Source of the DNA: Diorhabda sublineata
Lineage: Eukaryota; Arthropoda; Insecta; Coleoptera; Chrysomelidae
DNA: 64,000 nucleotides
Assembly: GCF_026230105.1 (NCBI RefSeq)
Contig: NC_079484.1
Coordinates: 6,649,805-6,713,804 of the forward strand
Direction: 5' to 3'
The notes beneath the pieces are model-generated. The model made no database searches, was not told where the DNA came from, and worked only from the letters and a program-made list of their open reading frames with translations. Each line of letters starts with the position of its first letter. Positions within the stretch are counted from its first letter, which is position 1. Of this stretch, positions 13,236 through 25,773 are shown piece after piece. The position numbers were made by a program, and so were the translations under genes.

Positions 13236-13733
13236 AAAAGCTAAAGATAATAATAAAATAGTGAAAAAAAAAAATAATAATAGTAGGATGAAATCTATTG
13301 GAAAAGGAGGAGAATATGATAAAAATTAAAGGAAAAATAATTTACGGGTGATCTGAGGTCGGGAAGGGGTTAGGTTTTTAAGGGTAAGTGAAAAATAATG
13401 TTTTTTGTAAAAGATAGAAATAAGAAACCAAAAACTCGGTTTATTTAATTTTCCACATAAATTTTGAGGTTATGTGTGAAAAGTGTGATTACAAAAGTTG
13501 TAGATCTTCTTATAACCTACAACTTTGCTATTCGACTTTTTTCCATAGGACTTGTAGTTTTGTCGGAAATCGAGATAAATCGTTTTTTACCCTTAAAAAC
13601 TTCCCTTCCAGACCTCAGACCCCATAAATTATTTTCCTTCAATTATTATTATATTCTCCTCCTTTTCCAAAAGTTTCATCCTACTTTACTTATTATCTTT
13701 TTTTCACTATTTATTATTTTTTAAGGCTTTCAA
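13236..13733. mobile_element. long inverted repeat (foldback/MITE-like element), ~0.5 kb
   Basis: The left arm (about 13236-13398) and the right arm (about 13566-13733) are near reverse complements of one another over some 160 bp. Shared landmarks are GTAGGATGAAA, GGAAAAGGAGGAGAATAT, AATAATTTA, TCTGAGGTC, GGAAGGG and TTTTTAAGGGTAA. The spacer holds a second perfect 10-bp hairpin, AAAGTTGTAG/CTACAACTTT, near 13494-13529. There is no protein coding capacity. It probably lies within a kismet intron and would form a large hairpin in kismet pre-mRNA. Confidence 0.85.
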
Positions 13734-15699
13734 AGGCTTGTAACGTGACCACATGTAAATATTTACCATTTAATTAAAAAAAACAAGAAACCAAAAATTG
13801 ATTCTTCTTGATCATTATCAAAGGTCCAATTGTTAGTAGGCTACTTTTCATGATAAAATTCAACCTATCACCAACTGTTCCAAAAATTACACAGCGGATT
13901 TAAAATTATATAATTAAATAAAGAAAATGGGTTCTTTTGAAAAAATTTTTGAGCGCCAAAATAAATACAGTACCCAGCAAAATTAACACAAGTAATTGAC
14001 TAAAATTTTGTTGTAGCATCATATGTCTACCTAAGATAAGTACTTTGTGCTTCTGCGCAGAAAATTAAGTTTGATAAAATGCAAGAAATTGTTTAATTTG
14101 AAATAATCTAACGTTATAACTCAAATAAAACTTTAAAATGAACCCCAACGTTCGCCAAAATCATAATATTACCCCAGAAATATGTGTTGCAACTGTGCCG
14201 AAGAAGGCATTTCACAAATATTGTATGTAGTGCAATTGAGAATTTTTTAAGAGATGACAAGAAACAAAGGGGGCAATAGGTGTGTAACTAATGCAAATCA
14301 GGAACCATTTTTGTTACAACTACTTCACTCCACTAAGGTAAGGCGCGAACTGGGCACGTATAGCACGTGTGAGGTGACGCTGCACAGCACATAATTTTGT
14401 AATCTACTATATTGAATACATTGCCGCAAATTGAAAACGCAGCGCGACCTGACACGACACGCGCGAACTCGAAAACGCGTCCCGCTGTAGTTCAGACACA
14501 CACAGTTTGCTGTGCCACACGTGTGGGCGACTAGCAAGTTTTCCTTATTTTTTTTATGAAAAAATGACTGAAGAAAATATAATAGAGACTACATTTGGAG
14601 TTTGAAAAGCTGCATACAACCAAGGTATGCATTTGGTGGTGGTTGAATACTAATAAAAAAGGGAGGAATTAATACTGAACGATCACAGTAGCACAAGTCG
14701 TACCTTTTACTGTTTTAGTAGAAGAAAAATTTTTCATGCATGTCGATGCTCTGCCATAAATAGTAAGAATTGTCTAAAATTACCTTAGAGGGTGAAATCC
14801 AAACAATATGACCAACCCGGAACCTCTTTGGAAATTAATTAATAATATAATACAAGCTTTATGGAATCTACATGAACTAACTCATTAAAATAAATTATAC
14901 TTTTAACAAAAATGAAAACGACAATGAGATTTGAAGCATGGTATTTTCCAAACTCTTTTTTTATTGACAATATGCATTTTTTTACAATAGTATCATTAAA
15001 TTTTAATTCCATCTCCATATATAATAAATATATAAAATAAGAATCAAACTTATGCATTAATTTTGCTGGGGAATATAAAATTGTTATCAAAAAGACATCA
15101 AAAGAAATCTAACATACAAACTAGCAGATTTCAATTAATAATTCCAAATATTTCGTAATACACAGGATGTCACAGGTATAAAGTGACAAAAGTCATTAAT
15201 TTTAACAATTATTATCTACTGATTTCATTCACTGAATAATAAGATTTAATAATGCTTTTATAATTAAAATTATTTTTAAAATTCATAATTATATTTCCAA
15301 AATTTTCGTTTTCTTTTCATGCGATTATAAAATAATTATTTTAAAGTGAATATTTCAAATTATCATAAAACCATATATTTAATACAATATTAGTTGAAAC
15401 TTGACAAAATTTCTATTCAATCAACTGATTTATTCAAAACTAATAAAGATTCCAATATTAGTTAAAACACTTTAAACACATGTATTGTTTATTAGCTGAG
15501 GGGTTAATAATTTTCTTAAATTGACGAACCGTGTTAATACACAAAAATATTTGAACAGGGGTTCCTGGAAATTGACTTATATGTTATCTTACAAAAATCT
15601 TACCTTTTGGTGACAAATAAAACAAGAAAAACAGCTTCGATAAAACGGAATTGGGGAGTTAATAAGAAACATTTATGAAACAAAAAATGTTGAACTTAC
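13734..15699. other. intronic or non-coding DNA with a GC-rich island
   Basis: No exon was recognised downstream of the last visible kismet exon (15700), so later kismet exons probably lie off the left edge. The patch 14320-14540 is strikingly rich in CpG and GCGC words (for example GACACGACACGCGCGAACTC) compared with its surroundings. It holds two inverted CACGTGTG-containing segments and looks like a transposon end or an unrelated insert. The rest is AT-rich. Confidence 0.4.
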
Positions 15700-15789
15700 C
15701 TTGCATGCACACCATCTGCAATATGCTGAACTAAATCGCCAATTATTTCGTGTTTGATATAATACAACATCCTTACACGAAGCAGCACT
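15700..15789 (-). CDS. kismet (CHD7/8-type remodeller), sixth coding exon
   Basis: The exon is bounded by an acceptor (TTGTAG before 15789) and a donor (GTAAGTT after 15700). Joined to the previous exon, whose last codon is split after two bases, it reads KVLLRVRMLYYIKH then EIIGDLVQHIADGVHA. This matches the region between the ATPase and the C-terminal BRK domains that CHD6-9 proteins share. It ends with a split codon. It is the most downstream kismet exon I can identify; no stop codon or BRK domain is visible in the remaining 15.7 kb. Confidence 0.9.
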
Positions 15790-16015
15790 CTACAAGTAAA
15801 ACAAGAGACAGTTAACATCTTCAAAGTAAATCAAATGATAAACTAAACAATATTGTTAAATTCAGTATTGTTTGAGAATAGTTTTGTTTTCATCAAATAC
15901 CTACGTATTCTCTAAATTAGCATGATATTCATCATTGAGTGTTTTATTATTCAAACAAATGTCAATAAACAAAAATAGATGGCAATAAAAGAATGCAATG
16001 AACATCTAGGATCCA

Positions 16016-16730
16016 TTATTATTAGAATCGAACCACTAAGGGCACTTTCACCGAAGACACAGTCATATTAGGAAGCAACGAAAGTCCAGCTTCAAGGATT
16101 CTGCAGATACGTTTAAATGACATCCAAACGTGGCTGAGCAAAAGGAAAATCCGCCCAAATGACTTTCAATCTAAGAAAAGACCAGTGCCCACCTTATTAT
16201 ATGCACAATGTACAAATACCACAAGATGCTGACATGAAATACTTTCGCAGCACCTAGGCACAAAGATCATATGGAAAGACCATATCATTAAAAAATGCAA
16301 ACAAATTGACCTGAAAGTAAAATTGTTAACTGGCTAAATGGTAAAAAAATCAAATTAACGCACAAAAACTCCTAGTCTAAAACTACAATAAGTCTATATG
16401 GAATCGAGCTCTGGGGTTGTGCAAATAAATCAAATATAGGCTCACAGAAAATATTTTCAAAATATTTTGGATGATAGCTAATGTACCCTACATAAAGACA
16501 TTAACATCAATTTTATCAAAGATGTCATAAAGGAATGAAGCACGAATTATCATGAACAATTGGCTAACCATGAAAAGACGTTACTCCATCCACTTATCCA
16601 CAAGACAGTAGAAGAGTAAAAGTAAACCGGCCAGCAGACCTACAAAAACGTAAGGGTAAAAAGGATTTGTCGATGGAGAATACCTCATCGTACCATATTA
16701 GAGCTCATGTACTCTGAAACCATCCCATTA
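16016..16730 (+). mobile_element. Jockey-like non-LTR retrotransposon relic (reverse transcriptase part)
   Basis: A broken plus-strand frame reads TFTEDTVILGSNES, a degraded form of the F-ADD catalytic box of reverse transcriptase, followed directly by LQIRLNDIQTWLSKRKI. Later segments resemble the KYLG-like and WKDHI blocks and the post-RT LLY...LWG block. Many stops are present. It lies in the kismet intron between exons 5 and 6, antisense to the gene. Confidence 0.8.
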
Positions 16731-16869
16731 GCTTAAATAACTGAATATGTTTTGATGCTTTATAAAGTAAAAAAATAGATGGAAAGATTAATAATTGAAA
16801 TTAAGTTCTTTAACTATTCAAATCTACAATTATACTATTAAACGTGGTGTAAATAATTGATAGACTTAC

Positions 16870-17168
16870 TTGTTGGCATGCCTGCCCAAATGCTTCTTAT
16901 AATTGCTCTCCAAAAATATGTCACCATCATACTTTTCATGTTTACTCCAATGATTAGGATCAGTAATAGCGGGATGTCTAAGATCTTTGGTTAAAATTCC
17001 CTTATCCTTCTTTTTATGCTTGTTTCTGATACCTCTAGGCACAGGATCTTTTAGGCCGTGATGATTTTTAGATATTTTCTGTTCGCCATTTTCAGATGGC
17101 GCTATCAAATCCCAAATAAAACTACGAATTTTCTCATCGCCTCGGTAAAATCGCAGACAATACAATAA
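16870..17168 (-). CDS. kismet, fifth coding exon
   Basis: The reading frame continues in phase from the large exon (ARVI, then LLYCLRFYRGDEKIRSFIWDL) and ends at a GTAAGTC donor with a split AA-G codon. YCL-FYRGDE-I-SFIWDLI and GL--PVPRG are hallmark blocks of the SANT/SLIDE-like region that follows the ATPase in kismet and vertebrate CHD6-9. The lysine-rich stretch KHKKKDKG and the final SYKKHL-like NYKKHLGRHANK also fit. The acceptor is CTTTTAG just before 17168. Confidence 0.95.
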
Positions 17169-17499
17169 CTAAAAGTAGATTAACGTTTGTAATTATGAAT
17201 ATGATAAACTTTTTAAGTAGCATAAAATGTTTATTAACAGATAAAGTAGAAAATAAAATACAGGGAACAAAATAAAATATTTACATGCTGATCAGTCAAG
17301 ATCTGAAGTGAGTACAAATTTAACGTATGGGCAACTGATAATGTAAATCTATACAAACGGTCTATTTAAAGGAATGAAACATGTAAATTCGAATCTTACA
17401 TTCAATGAAATATTATGTATAGAATCTATGTGTAATTATCGAAGTTTCTAATAAACTTATAAATGAAGAATCGAATTATAAAAATTATCCTTATAAATA

Positions 17500-18060
17500 G
17501 TTTTGATTTTAGGTCTCTTTTGATAGAAAATGGAAATTGAAAACATAAATCAAAAATCAATTCTTATAAAAAACTTTGATTCACAATCGAAATCAAATAA
17601 AATAATAAAATTAATTTTTTTGATGTCACATTATACAAAATTAACAATAACAATCATAAAAACAAAAAAGATCAGTGATTATAATTTTATCTGATGGAGT
17701 TATCCAACTATCAAATCCTGAATTTAGATGCTTAGCTATTCAATAAGAAAAAACTGCATTATCCTGGAAAATGATAAATAATAACTTCAAGAAAAGTACG
17801 AACATATACTATAATCAATTAAGAAACAAAACAGAAAGTAAACATCAAAACATAAAACATTTTTCCTTAGCATATGTATAAGGAGTTTCCCAACAATTAT
17901 TTCAATAAATATGATATTAGTATAAATCATAAAGGAGATAAGACATTATCAAAATTTTGTAAGTGCATCATAAATGTAAAGTCGCATTTTGGTTAAGAGC
18001 GAAACGTCAATTTTTACCTGTTGATCAACATAATTTTCTATCAAGAGACCTAAAATCAAG
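17500..18060. mobile_element. MITE-like element with GATTTTAGGTCTCTT ends
   Basis: The left end has TTTGATTTTAGGTCTCTTTT at about 17502. The right end carries its inverse (AGAGACCTAAAATCAAG) at about 18043-18060. The interior is AT-rich with no coding capacity. The same word recurs at about 39870-40020 as an inverted pair and singly at about 53290, so this is a dispersed family. It sits in the intron between the large kismet exon and exon 5. Exact ends are uncertain. Confidence 0.55.
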
Positions 18061-18308
18061 ACGATTTATCAAGAAAAACATAATGTTAATCGACATGGTT
18101 TTAAAAAAACCCAAAGAAAACGAATTAAGAGCAATAATAATCTGATTTTTTGGTAAATTACCTGAAAGAGGTGAATTATTGGAATTAATTTTTTTTTTAA
18201 ACTTTATTTAACATTTGTTTTTTCAAATAAATATTTCAATTCGATAAATCATCGTTTTATCATTTCTAAAAAAGTGAAGTAGAAATTCAATGAATCTGTT
18301 GAGGTTCT

Positions 18309-18393
18309 ACAGTTGACTGAAGTTCGGAATGGAACAGTTGACTGAAGTGCGGAGTGGAACAGTTGACTGAAGTGCGGAGTGGAACAGTTGACT
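18309..18393. repeat. 25-bp tandem repeat, three copies plus partial
   Basis: The unit is ACAGTTGACTGAAGTGCGGAG followed by TGGA, repeated at 18309, 18334, 18359 and partly at 18384. It lies about 220 bp downstream of the donor site of the large kismet exon. Confidence 0.95.
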
Positions 18394-18609
18394 TTCTATT
18401 GAAGTATGTACTGGTATATCGGAATCAAAATGATAATTCATTGATATTCCTATGTTCCTTTCATGATTTATTTTAATATACATATAAAAACTTTCGGTGA
18501 AATATTTTACTTGGGTCCACACATTATTGTATTATCACTAAATATAAATTAATAGTGTAAGTTAATAAATTGGTATATCTATAAATAAATGAGTTTGAAT
18601 AATACGTAC

Positions 18610-21600
18610 AATTACTCTAGCGCAGTCTTCAATGTCTGTTTCCTTCCATCCCTTTCGTAACTGAGAATGTACTAAAATTTCAGTCCATCTACCCCATCCG
18701 AACGTAAGCAAACCTCTCTCTACCATAAAACATTCTCTTCTCGCCCAACTTCCGTATACAATATCTCCTCTTGGTTCTCCTTCCCTAGGAATGTAATCGT
18801 CTGGACGATACTTTCTTTTCCTCAATTTCTTTTTGGTTCTCAATCCACCTAGACCTTCGTTTTCAGGATCCGAATCTGATGAACTTTCCAATTCAGACAT
18901 ATCTATGGCACTTTCGTCATGTCCATATCGTTTAATTTGAGTCCTTCTTCGAGGTTCTGATATTACTAAATCTTCATTTTCGTCTTTTTCCGTTGTATCA
19001 ATTTCTGCTTTTTTGGCCCATTTATTCCAGAAATCTGGATCGTCGATAGCTATATCTGACCTATTAGCACTAGATGCAAAACTAGCTTTAGAAAAAGTGG
19101 ATCCCTTTTCAGACTCCATTGTAATAACTTGGGTTCTTCTAGCAAGAATAACATCAATATCTTCTTCACAAAATTTATCTCCATCGTCTTCGTCGAGTAA
19201 TGCACCATAAGCACCCTTCTTCAATAAATCTTCTATTTCTTTTTTACTCAATTGTCTATTACCGGCATCTTTACCGCCTTGGGAAGTATTCATGCTTTGT
19301 AGAATGGCTTTATCGAGTCCTAATTTTAGGGAAGCTTTGTCAAACATTTCTCTTTCATAGGTGTTTCTACATAACAATCTATATATCTTTACCATTTTCT
19401 GTTGACCAATACGGTGACATCTAGCTTGGGCCTGTAAATCATTTTGCGGATTCCAATCACTATCATAAATAATAACAGTGTCCGCTGCTGTTAGATTTAT
19501 ACCTAAGCCACCAGCTTTTGTACATAGAAGAAATACAAATCTGTCTGAATCTGGCCTGGAGAATCTATCAATAGCTGCCTGACGTAAGTTGCCTCTAATT
19601 CTACCGTCAATTCGTTCGAATGGATATTTTTTGTACATCAAATAGTCTTCCAATATATCAAGACATTTAACCATTTGACTGAAAATAAGGACTCTGTGCC
19701 CGTTAGCTTTAAGTTTCGGTAATAATTTGTCAATAAGCACCATTTTACCACTAGATTGTATTAGTGCTTTATAGTATGCATCCGAATCTTCTCCACATTG
19801 ATTTTTGTAGTCATACTGAATCTGTTCTTCTGCTCCATTCAATAAATACGGGTGTATACAGCATTTTCTCAGTTCCATCATAGTATTCATAAGATTTGGA
19901 ATGTTTGCATGGGTAGTACCTTTGGATAAAAATGAAAAATTTCTTTCCAATATTCCTCTATAATATTTCTTCTGAATATTAGTCAGTTCTACTTCAACAA
20001 CAGTTTCTTCTTTCGGAGCCAACGACTTTTCTACATCTTCCTTCAACCGTCTAAGCATCATGGGTTTTAGTAGAATTTGTAATTTTTGTACTTCTTGTTC
20101 AGTTTTCAATTGTCCAAATTCGCTAATAAAAGTCTCGTTATTACTGAACTGTGTTGGTTCCAAGAAGTTTAATAACGAAAATAACTCGTTCACGTTGTTT
20201 TGTAGTGGTGTACCAGAAAGTAAAACTCTATGTTCCAATGTCAACTGTCGTAAACCTTCTAATAATTTGCAATTCCTATTTTTTAACCTATGAGCTTCAT
20301 CAATGACACATATTCTCCAATTAAAACCTTTTAAATCAGCAAAATCCGTAACGATGATTTCAAAAGTAGTTATTAAAATATTAAATTTAGTTATTTCTTT
20401 AATAAACTGTCCCTTTTCATTTTTGTGGTACATTTCATATTCTTGTAACATGTTTCTACTTGTTGCCGATCCATGGTAAACTATAACATTCATATCAGTC
20501 CAGCTTTCAATCTCTCTTTGCCAATTGGGTATAGTAGATAAAGGTGCAATAACCAAAAAAGGTCCTCTCACTCCCCAATCGCCAACTGCATGTAAAAATG
20601 TCAAGCTTTGAATTGTTTTACCCAGACCCATTTCATCTGCAAGTATACAATTTCTTCCGTTAAACCAAGAAAAGAGTAGCCAATTAAGACCTTCCAATTG
20701 ATATTCACGTAAACTATTTCCACCTTTATAAATGGGAGATTTTTCTAATTTTGTCCATTGGTCTGGAGTAGGTCGTTTTTTAACTTTCCAAGTATCTTTT
20801 GGAGGAATTTTATTGAATCTCTCATATTGTTGAATTTTAATTGGATCGACATCTTCTTCAAGTTCCCAGGTACAGTCTTCGTATTGTAAAGCTCGCCATT
20901 TAACCAAATAATGTTTCACAACTTCACCAGTTGTTGAGTCAGTGTGCTCAGAAAGATCTAATACTCTATCAACTTCAACATAATCAGGATTAAATGGTTC
21001 TTCTTCTAAATTTTCGAATATATTCATTTGTTGCGCTTGCTTTTGTCGGAACCTTTTAATCTTATTGGCAATCCTTCTATCACCTTTATAAAGTTCATCT
21101 TCTGTTTTCCATTCACAATGTAAATATGAAAAATTTCTGTATTTGACAAAATATTCCTCAACATCTTCCATTTCCTCATCATCATTATCATCATTAGATA
21201 CTTTCGTTTCAGGTTTGTGATTTTCTAGTGATGCAGTTTGCTGATCCTCCTCATCATCAGAGAATTCTTTTTTCTCTTCTTCAGTATTACCTACTTTTAC
21301 CTCTTTCTTTGATTCGTCTATTGGAGATTCCTTTTTCTTCTTTCTCCTAGTCATTCTAGCACTTAAAACATACTGCACAACCATAGAATCCTCCTCTGTT
21401 GGATTAACATATACATAATTCATTTGATTTTTGGCATCTGTGTTGGAATTGCCGTCTTCGGCTACTGAAGGTGGCGGTGGCGTTTCGACGGGAGGTGGCG
21501 GTGCAGTGATTATTGGAGGAGTGGCAGGTACTGGAGGTTTCCTACTTCGAGTTGGGGTTGGAGGCGCATCGTCATCAGAAAATCTAAGCATCACGTCATC

Positions 21601-24600
21601 AATATATTTTTTACGCTGAGTGTTTCTGGCAGATCTTCGTTTGGAAGAGCTCTCACCGTCGTCAGGCGGTGACGGCGGAGGAGTTGAGATCATATCCTCA
21701 TTTTCTCCATCAGATTCTGGAACAATAGTGCCCCTACGTTTGCGGCCTGTACCTGTGCTGCGTTTAGATCTTTTACTTACTACTGATTTTGTTCGCGGTT
21801 GTTGCGATTTTGCTTTTTTACTTCGTTTGGGTAATTCGACTAATTCTGGACTTGGCTCATCATCAAAATTATATTCATCTTTTTTGTCATCATTTTCAAT
21901 TGACGTACTACCTTCGGCGGGTGTTTGTGAATCAGCCTGCATTTCTTCAGGTTTTTCAGTAGTTGTAGTATCTGAAGGTACCGAACTCTCTGGTAGTGTT
22001 TGGGAATCTGGATCGTCTGATTTAGATTCAAAAGGAACAGCAGCTTCTGCTTCTGCTTCAGATGTTTTTGAGGGAGATATTTCTTCGATACTTTCAGATG
22101 ATTTATTGAAAGATTCGTCAGTGGCACTTTCCTCTGAATCACCTGTTTTTTTCTTTCTTACATATTTGCGTTTTAGTCTAGGTTCTTTAGGATCTTTTGA
22201 TTCCCTTTTCTTTCTTTCCTTTGGTATCTTCGGTTCCTTCGGAGATTTCGGTGGTTTAGGTTCCTTGGGATCTTTCATATCTTTCGGTTTATTGGATGAT
22301 CGTGGTTTTCTCCCTTTTTTTTTCTTTTCGGGTTCAATTTCTGTTCCAAAATCCGTAAATTCAGACATTTCGTTGGAAGGAATGCTTAAACCTGCACCAG
22401 GTGTGACAAAGTCTTCAGATACAGGTAATTGCTGAGGAGACTGTGTTATTATGGGCATTACTGTATTTACAGGGGGAACAACCACTTGATTTTGTTCAAG
22501 AAGTTTTTCTCCCTTTTTAACTCGAGGTTTTCTTGGTTTTGGAGGACCCTTTCCTCTGCCTCTGCCTGTTGTACTTGATACCTGAGGGCTATCTATCATT
22601 TGTGAATTGAACATAGGACTTTGAAGAATGCATTGCGAACCACCATTACATTGATCACTTGCTTCGTGTTGACTAAGAAGATTCAATCTCTCTTGAAGAA
22701 AAGTAATTTTTTCTTGATGTTCTGGTCCAGGTGGCATACAGTACATTTCTTGCAACTGCTGTTGTAGCGCTGCCCGTTCTTGATGATGACTGATTGGCGT
22801 TTGATAACCGGGAATGTCTTGTCCAGGCATCATACCTCCCATACTACTCATCATTCCTGTCATTCCCATAGGCATTCCGGAATGAGACATTGGCATACCA
22901 TGTGGCGTAATTCTCGGAGGTATACCTCGGTTTGCCGCACCAATTGGATTCATCATTTGATTGGTTTGATCAAACATACCAGGTTTATTATTTGATGGTA
23001 TATTAGCCACATTCGGATGCTGAGGTATATTTGCATTTGCCATTTGATGAGGTATCTGAGGATGTTGTGACATAGGCGTAGACGGCGGTGTCTGAATTCT
23101 TTGTGAACCTACCATCATAGGCATATTCGACTGCACTGGCGAAGGAGACTGGATACATTGAACAGTATTTTGATTAGCGACACTGGTCGGTGCAGACATA
23201 TTTTGATTCGATAATTGATTTGTGTTATTCTGAAGTTGCATGGTATTTTGACCTGGTGCTGTTGGTAAATTGCCAGGTATTGAAATTGATATGGGGTTAC
23301 TTTGAACACTAATCGGTGGATTCTGATTCGGTATAGGAATATTAGGTTGATTTCCTATATTAGGTATACTTTGACTCAACATAACTGGAGTATTCGATGG
23401 ATTTTGGCTAGGTGTACTTGAAGGTGTATTAACAGCAATATTATTCTCAGTTTCAGGTGGAATTTGTTGTCCGACATTTTGTAAAGATCCGTTTTGTGCT
23501 GGAATAGGACTATCTGTACGAATCATGCTATTTGAAGTAAAAATACTAGGTAAGTTATTTTGATTATTTTGGATCGAACCACTAACTGGGGGTGGACTAG
23601 ATAAACTATTATTGTTACTAGAAACACTCTGTTCAGTTATATTCACTTGATTCTGTGTGTTGTTACTAGGAGATTGTTGTTGATTCTGATTTTGTATGCT
23701 ACTAAGATGCTGAGAAATTTTCGGTAGTACCTGCGAAGTAATCATTTGATTTGAATGGACACTTGGCATGGTGGTGGATGATTCTTTGTTAGTAGTCTGT
23801 ATTGAAGAATGTGATTGTGTTGGCGATGGGGTTGAAACATTATAATTAACACTATACATTGGTGTCCGACTATCTCTTTGATTACATACGGCACTAGATG
23901 GCAGAGGCATTGAACTCTGACTATTTGAGATAGGCGATTGCAGTCTTGGAGAATGAATCGAACTATGATCAGACTTATTAGATTCTGGTAAAGATTCTTG
24001 AGATACTGAGTTATCTTGACTAAATATAGATGCATTCGATTGTACCAAGTCGTCCATTTTATTACTTTTTGGAGTACCAGGTTGACTAGGATAACCCGTC
24101 ATACTCGAGACGCAGTTAAAATCTGTAAAATTATTTTGACTACTTTGACTTGGAGTTTGTTGCTGTGAAGTTGAACTGGTATTACTCGATTCATCAATTT
24201 GTTTAACAGATTCGCTATTAGAGGGAAGACTAGTATCTTGAGTGTTGGTTATATTGTCATCTGTAGTTGATGTAGGAGTAGGTGTTGGCGGATGAGACGG
24301 AACAGAAGGTACTGATGTAGGTACATTAACTTCAGTGTTTGTCGTACTACTAGGCATTTTGTCAGGTATACTTGTAGTGGGTGATTGTACGGAGGTAAAT
24401 TCATTTTGACTACTAACAGGAATGCTTTGTGATACTGATGATTCCTTTTCTCTAATTGTCATTTCCATTAAATTCGTACTATTACTATTATTAATATCAC
24501 TCCTAATTTCATCATTGCCGAAACTTACATTGATATTGGGTGCTGGTGGCATTTGGGTATTTGGCAAACTAGAAGGCGGTAAAGACTGAGAAGGAGGAAT

Positions 24601-25773
24601 TGATTGGCTGGTCGGTACTGGATTTTGATCCATCATATTTAACGAACCATTTAAACTAGACAAATGTGTAACTTGTCGAGACTGTACTGGAGGCCACTGC
24701 TGTTCATTTAAGGGATTTCTCATTCCCATTGCAGGGCTTAGAGGGTTTTGAGAACTTTGGGGAGGTCCTAACGAAGCTCTCGATTGATAAGTAGGATATT
24801 CAGATGAATTTGTACTAGAAGGTGGCATCACCATCTGTTCGAGAGCTTGTAGAGTACTTTGTTGTGAATATGCTGGTATTGGCGCAGGAGATGGTGCTGA
24901 AACCTTTGGTGCTATGTTAGCTGCAGGCCTAGGACTCAGAGTAGTTTGTTGCATTGGAGTTGGATGTGGAGACATATTCGGTTTCGCCGGTGACATACTT
25001 GGTCGCGGCGACATTTGAGATGTGGGCGTAGGTCTTGGTGACATTTGTGACCTAGGTGACATCTGAGGAGACAATTGAGGAAATGGTGCTCGATACTGAG
25101 GACTTACATTACCCATCGGACCAGCAGAATGCTTTGATTGGAATTGTTGTTGGCTAGGTGGTACTTCCATTGCTCTCTGCATGGATTGCATACTTTGGTG
25201 GCTTTGATTGTATCCTATATTAGGAGGATGCGCCATAGGATTAGATGGCTGTGATTGTTGTGGTGAAGGATGAGTCTGTGCTGGTGAATGACCTACTGAA
25301 TGAGGTGTCTGTCCCATATGGCCCGCAGTTGGTGTTGCATGCGACAAACTTTGATTATGACTCATCTGAGCATATTGCTGAGTTTGCGAAACAGACGTCA
25401 TATCCATTTGGTGGTGTGGTTGTGGGTATTGGTGATGATGTGGTAATCGCTGGTGCATATATCCGGCATAGCTTTGACTTGCTGCTGATGTAGGATATCC
25501 TGATGCAGCTTGCGGATAATGTGGCGTGTGTCTTTGTTGCATTTGATACGAGGTTTGATGTGGTTGTTGCATCATTGGATGTTGGCCGCCAGTAGGAAAT
25601 TGCTGTTTCGGTTCTTGTTGGTGAGGGTAACCTGTCATTGATTGCTGCCTATACTGACTCATCTGACTATACCTATGCATGCTTGGATAACCAGCAGCGG
25701 CCGCTGCTGCGTTGTGACTCCAACCCGCGGCCGCAGCTGCTTGCATGTTGCTAGTGTCACCCATAGCGCCTAC
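18610..25773 (-). CDS. kismet, giant fourth exon region: Q/S/P-rich part, chromodomains and SNF2 ATPase
   Basis: This 7,164-bp exon is exactly 2,388 codons, entering and leaving in phase 0 (acceptor CATCTAG before 25773, donor GTACGTATT after 18610). Residue numbers count from the ATG at 27004. Residues about 141-1200 are low-complexity, rich in Gln, Ser, Pro, Asn and Met. A basic block with KDPKEP-type repeats lies near 1300. Two chromodomains lie near 1665-1715 (YFVKYRNFSYLHCEW) and 1745-1800 (YLVKWRALQYEDCTW). The SNF2 ATPase follows: DEMGLGKT near 1853, DEAH near 1963, and the helicase C-terminal lobe ending in QARCHRIGQQ near 2258. This order defines the CHD6-9/kismet class of nucleosome remodellers, which act in the nucleus on enhancers and elongating genes. 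All catalytic motifs look intact. Open frames on the opposite strand here are shadows. Confidence 0.98.

Noticed and set aside
1..15699. Search for the remaining kismet exons (BRK domains, stop codon).
   Set aside because: No minus-strand segment with in-phase splice sites and family resemblance was found. They are probably beyond the left edge.
21620..22435. A 271-codon open frame on the plus strand, rich in Ser, Gly and Leu.
   Set aside because: It lies entirely antisense to the low-complexity basic/acidic part of kismet. Its composition is what the complement of Lys/Glu/Pro/Ser-rich codons gives, and it has no domain of its own.
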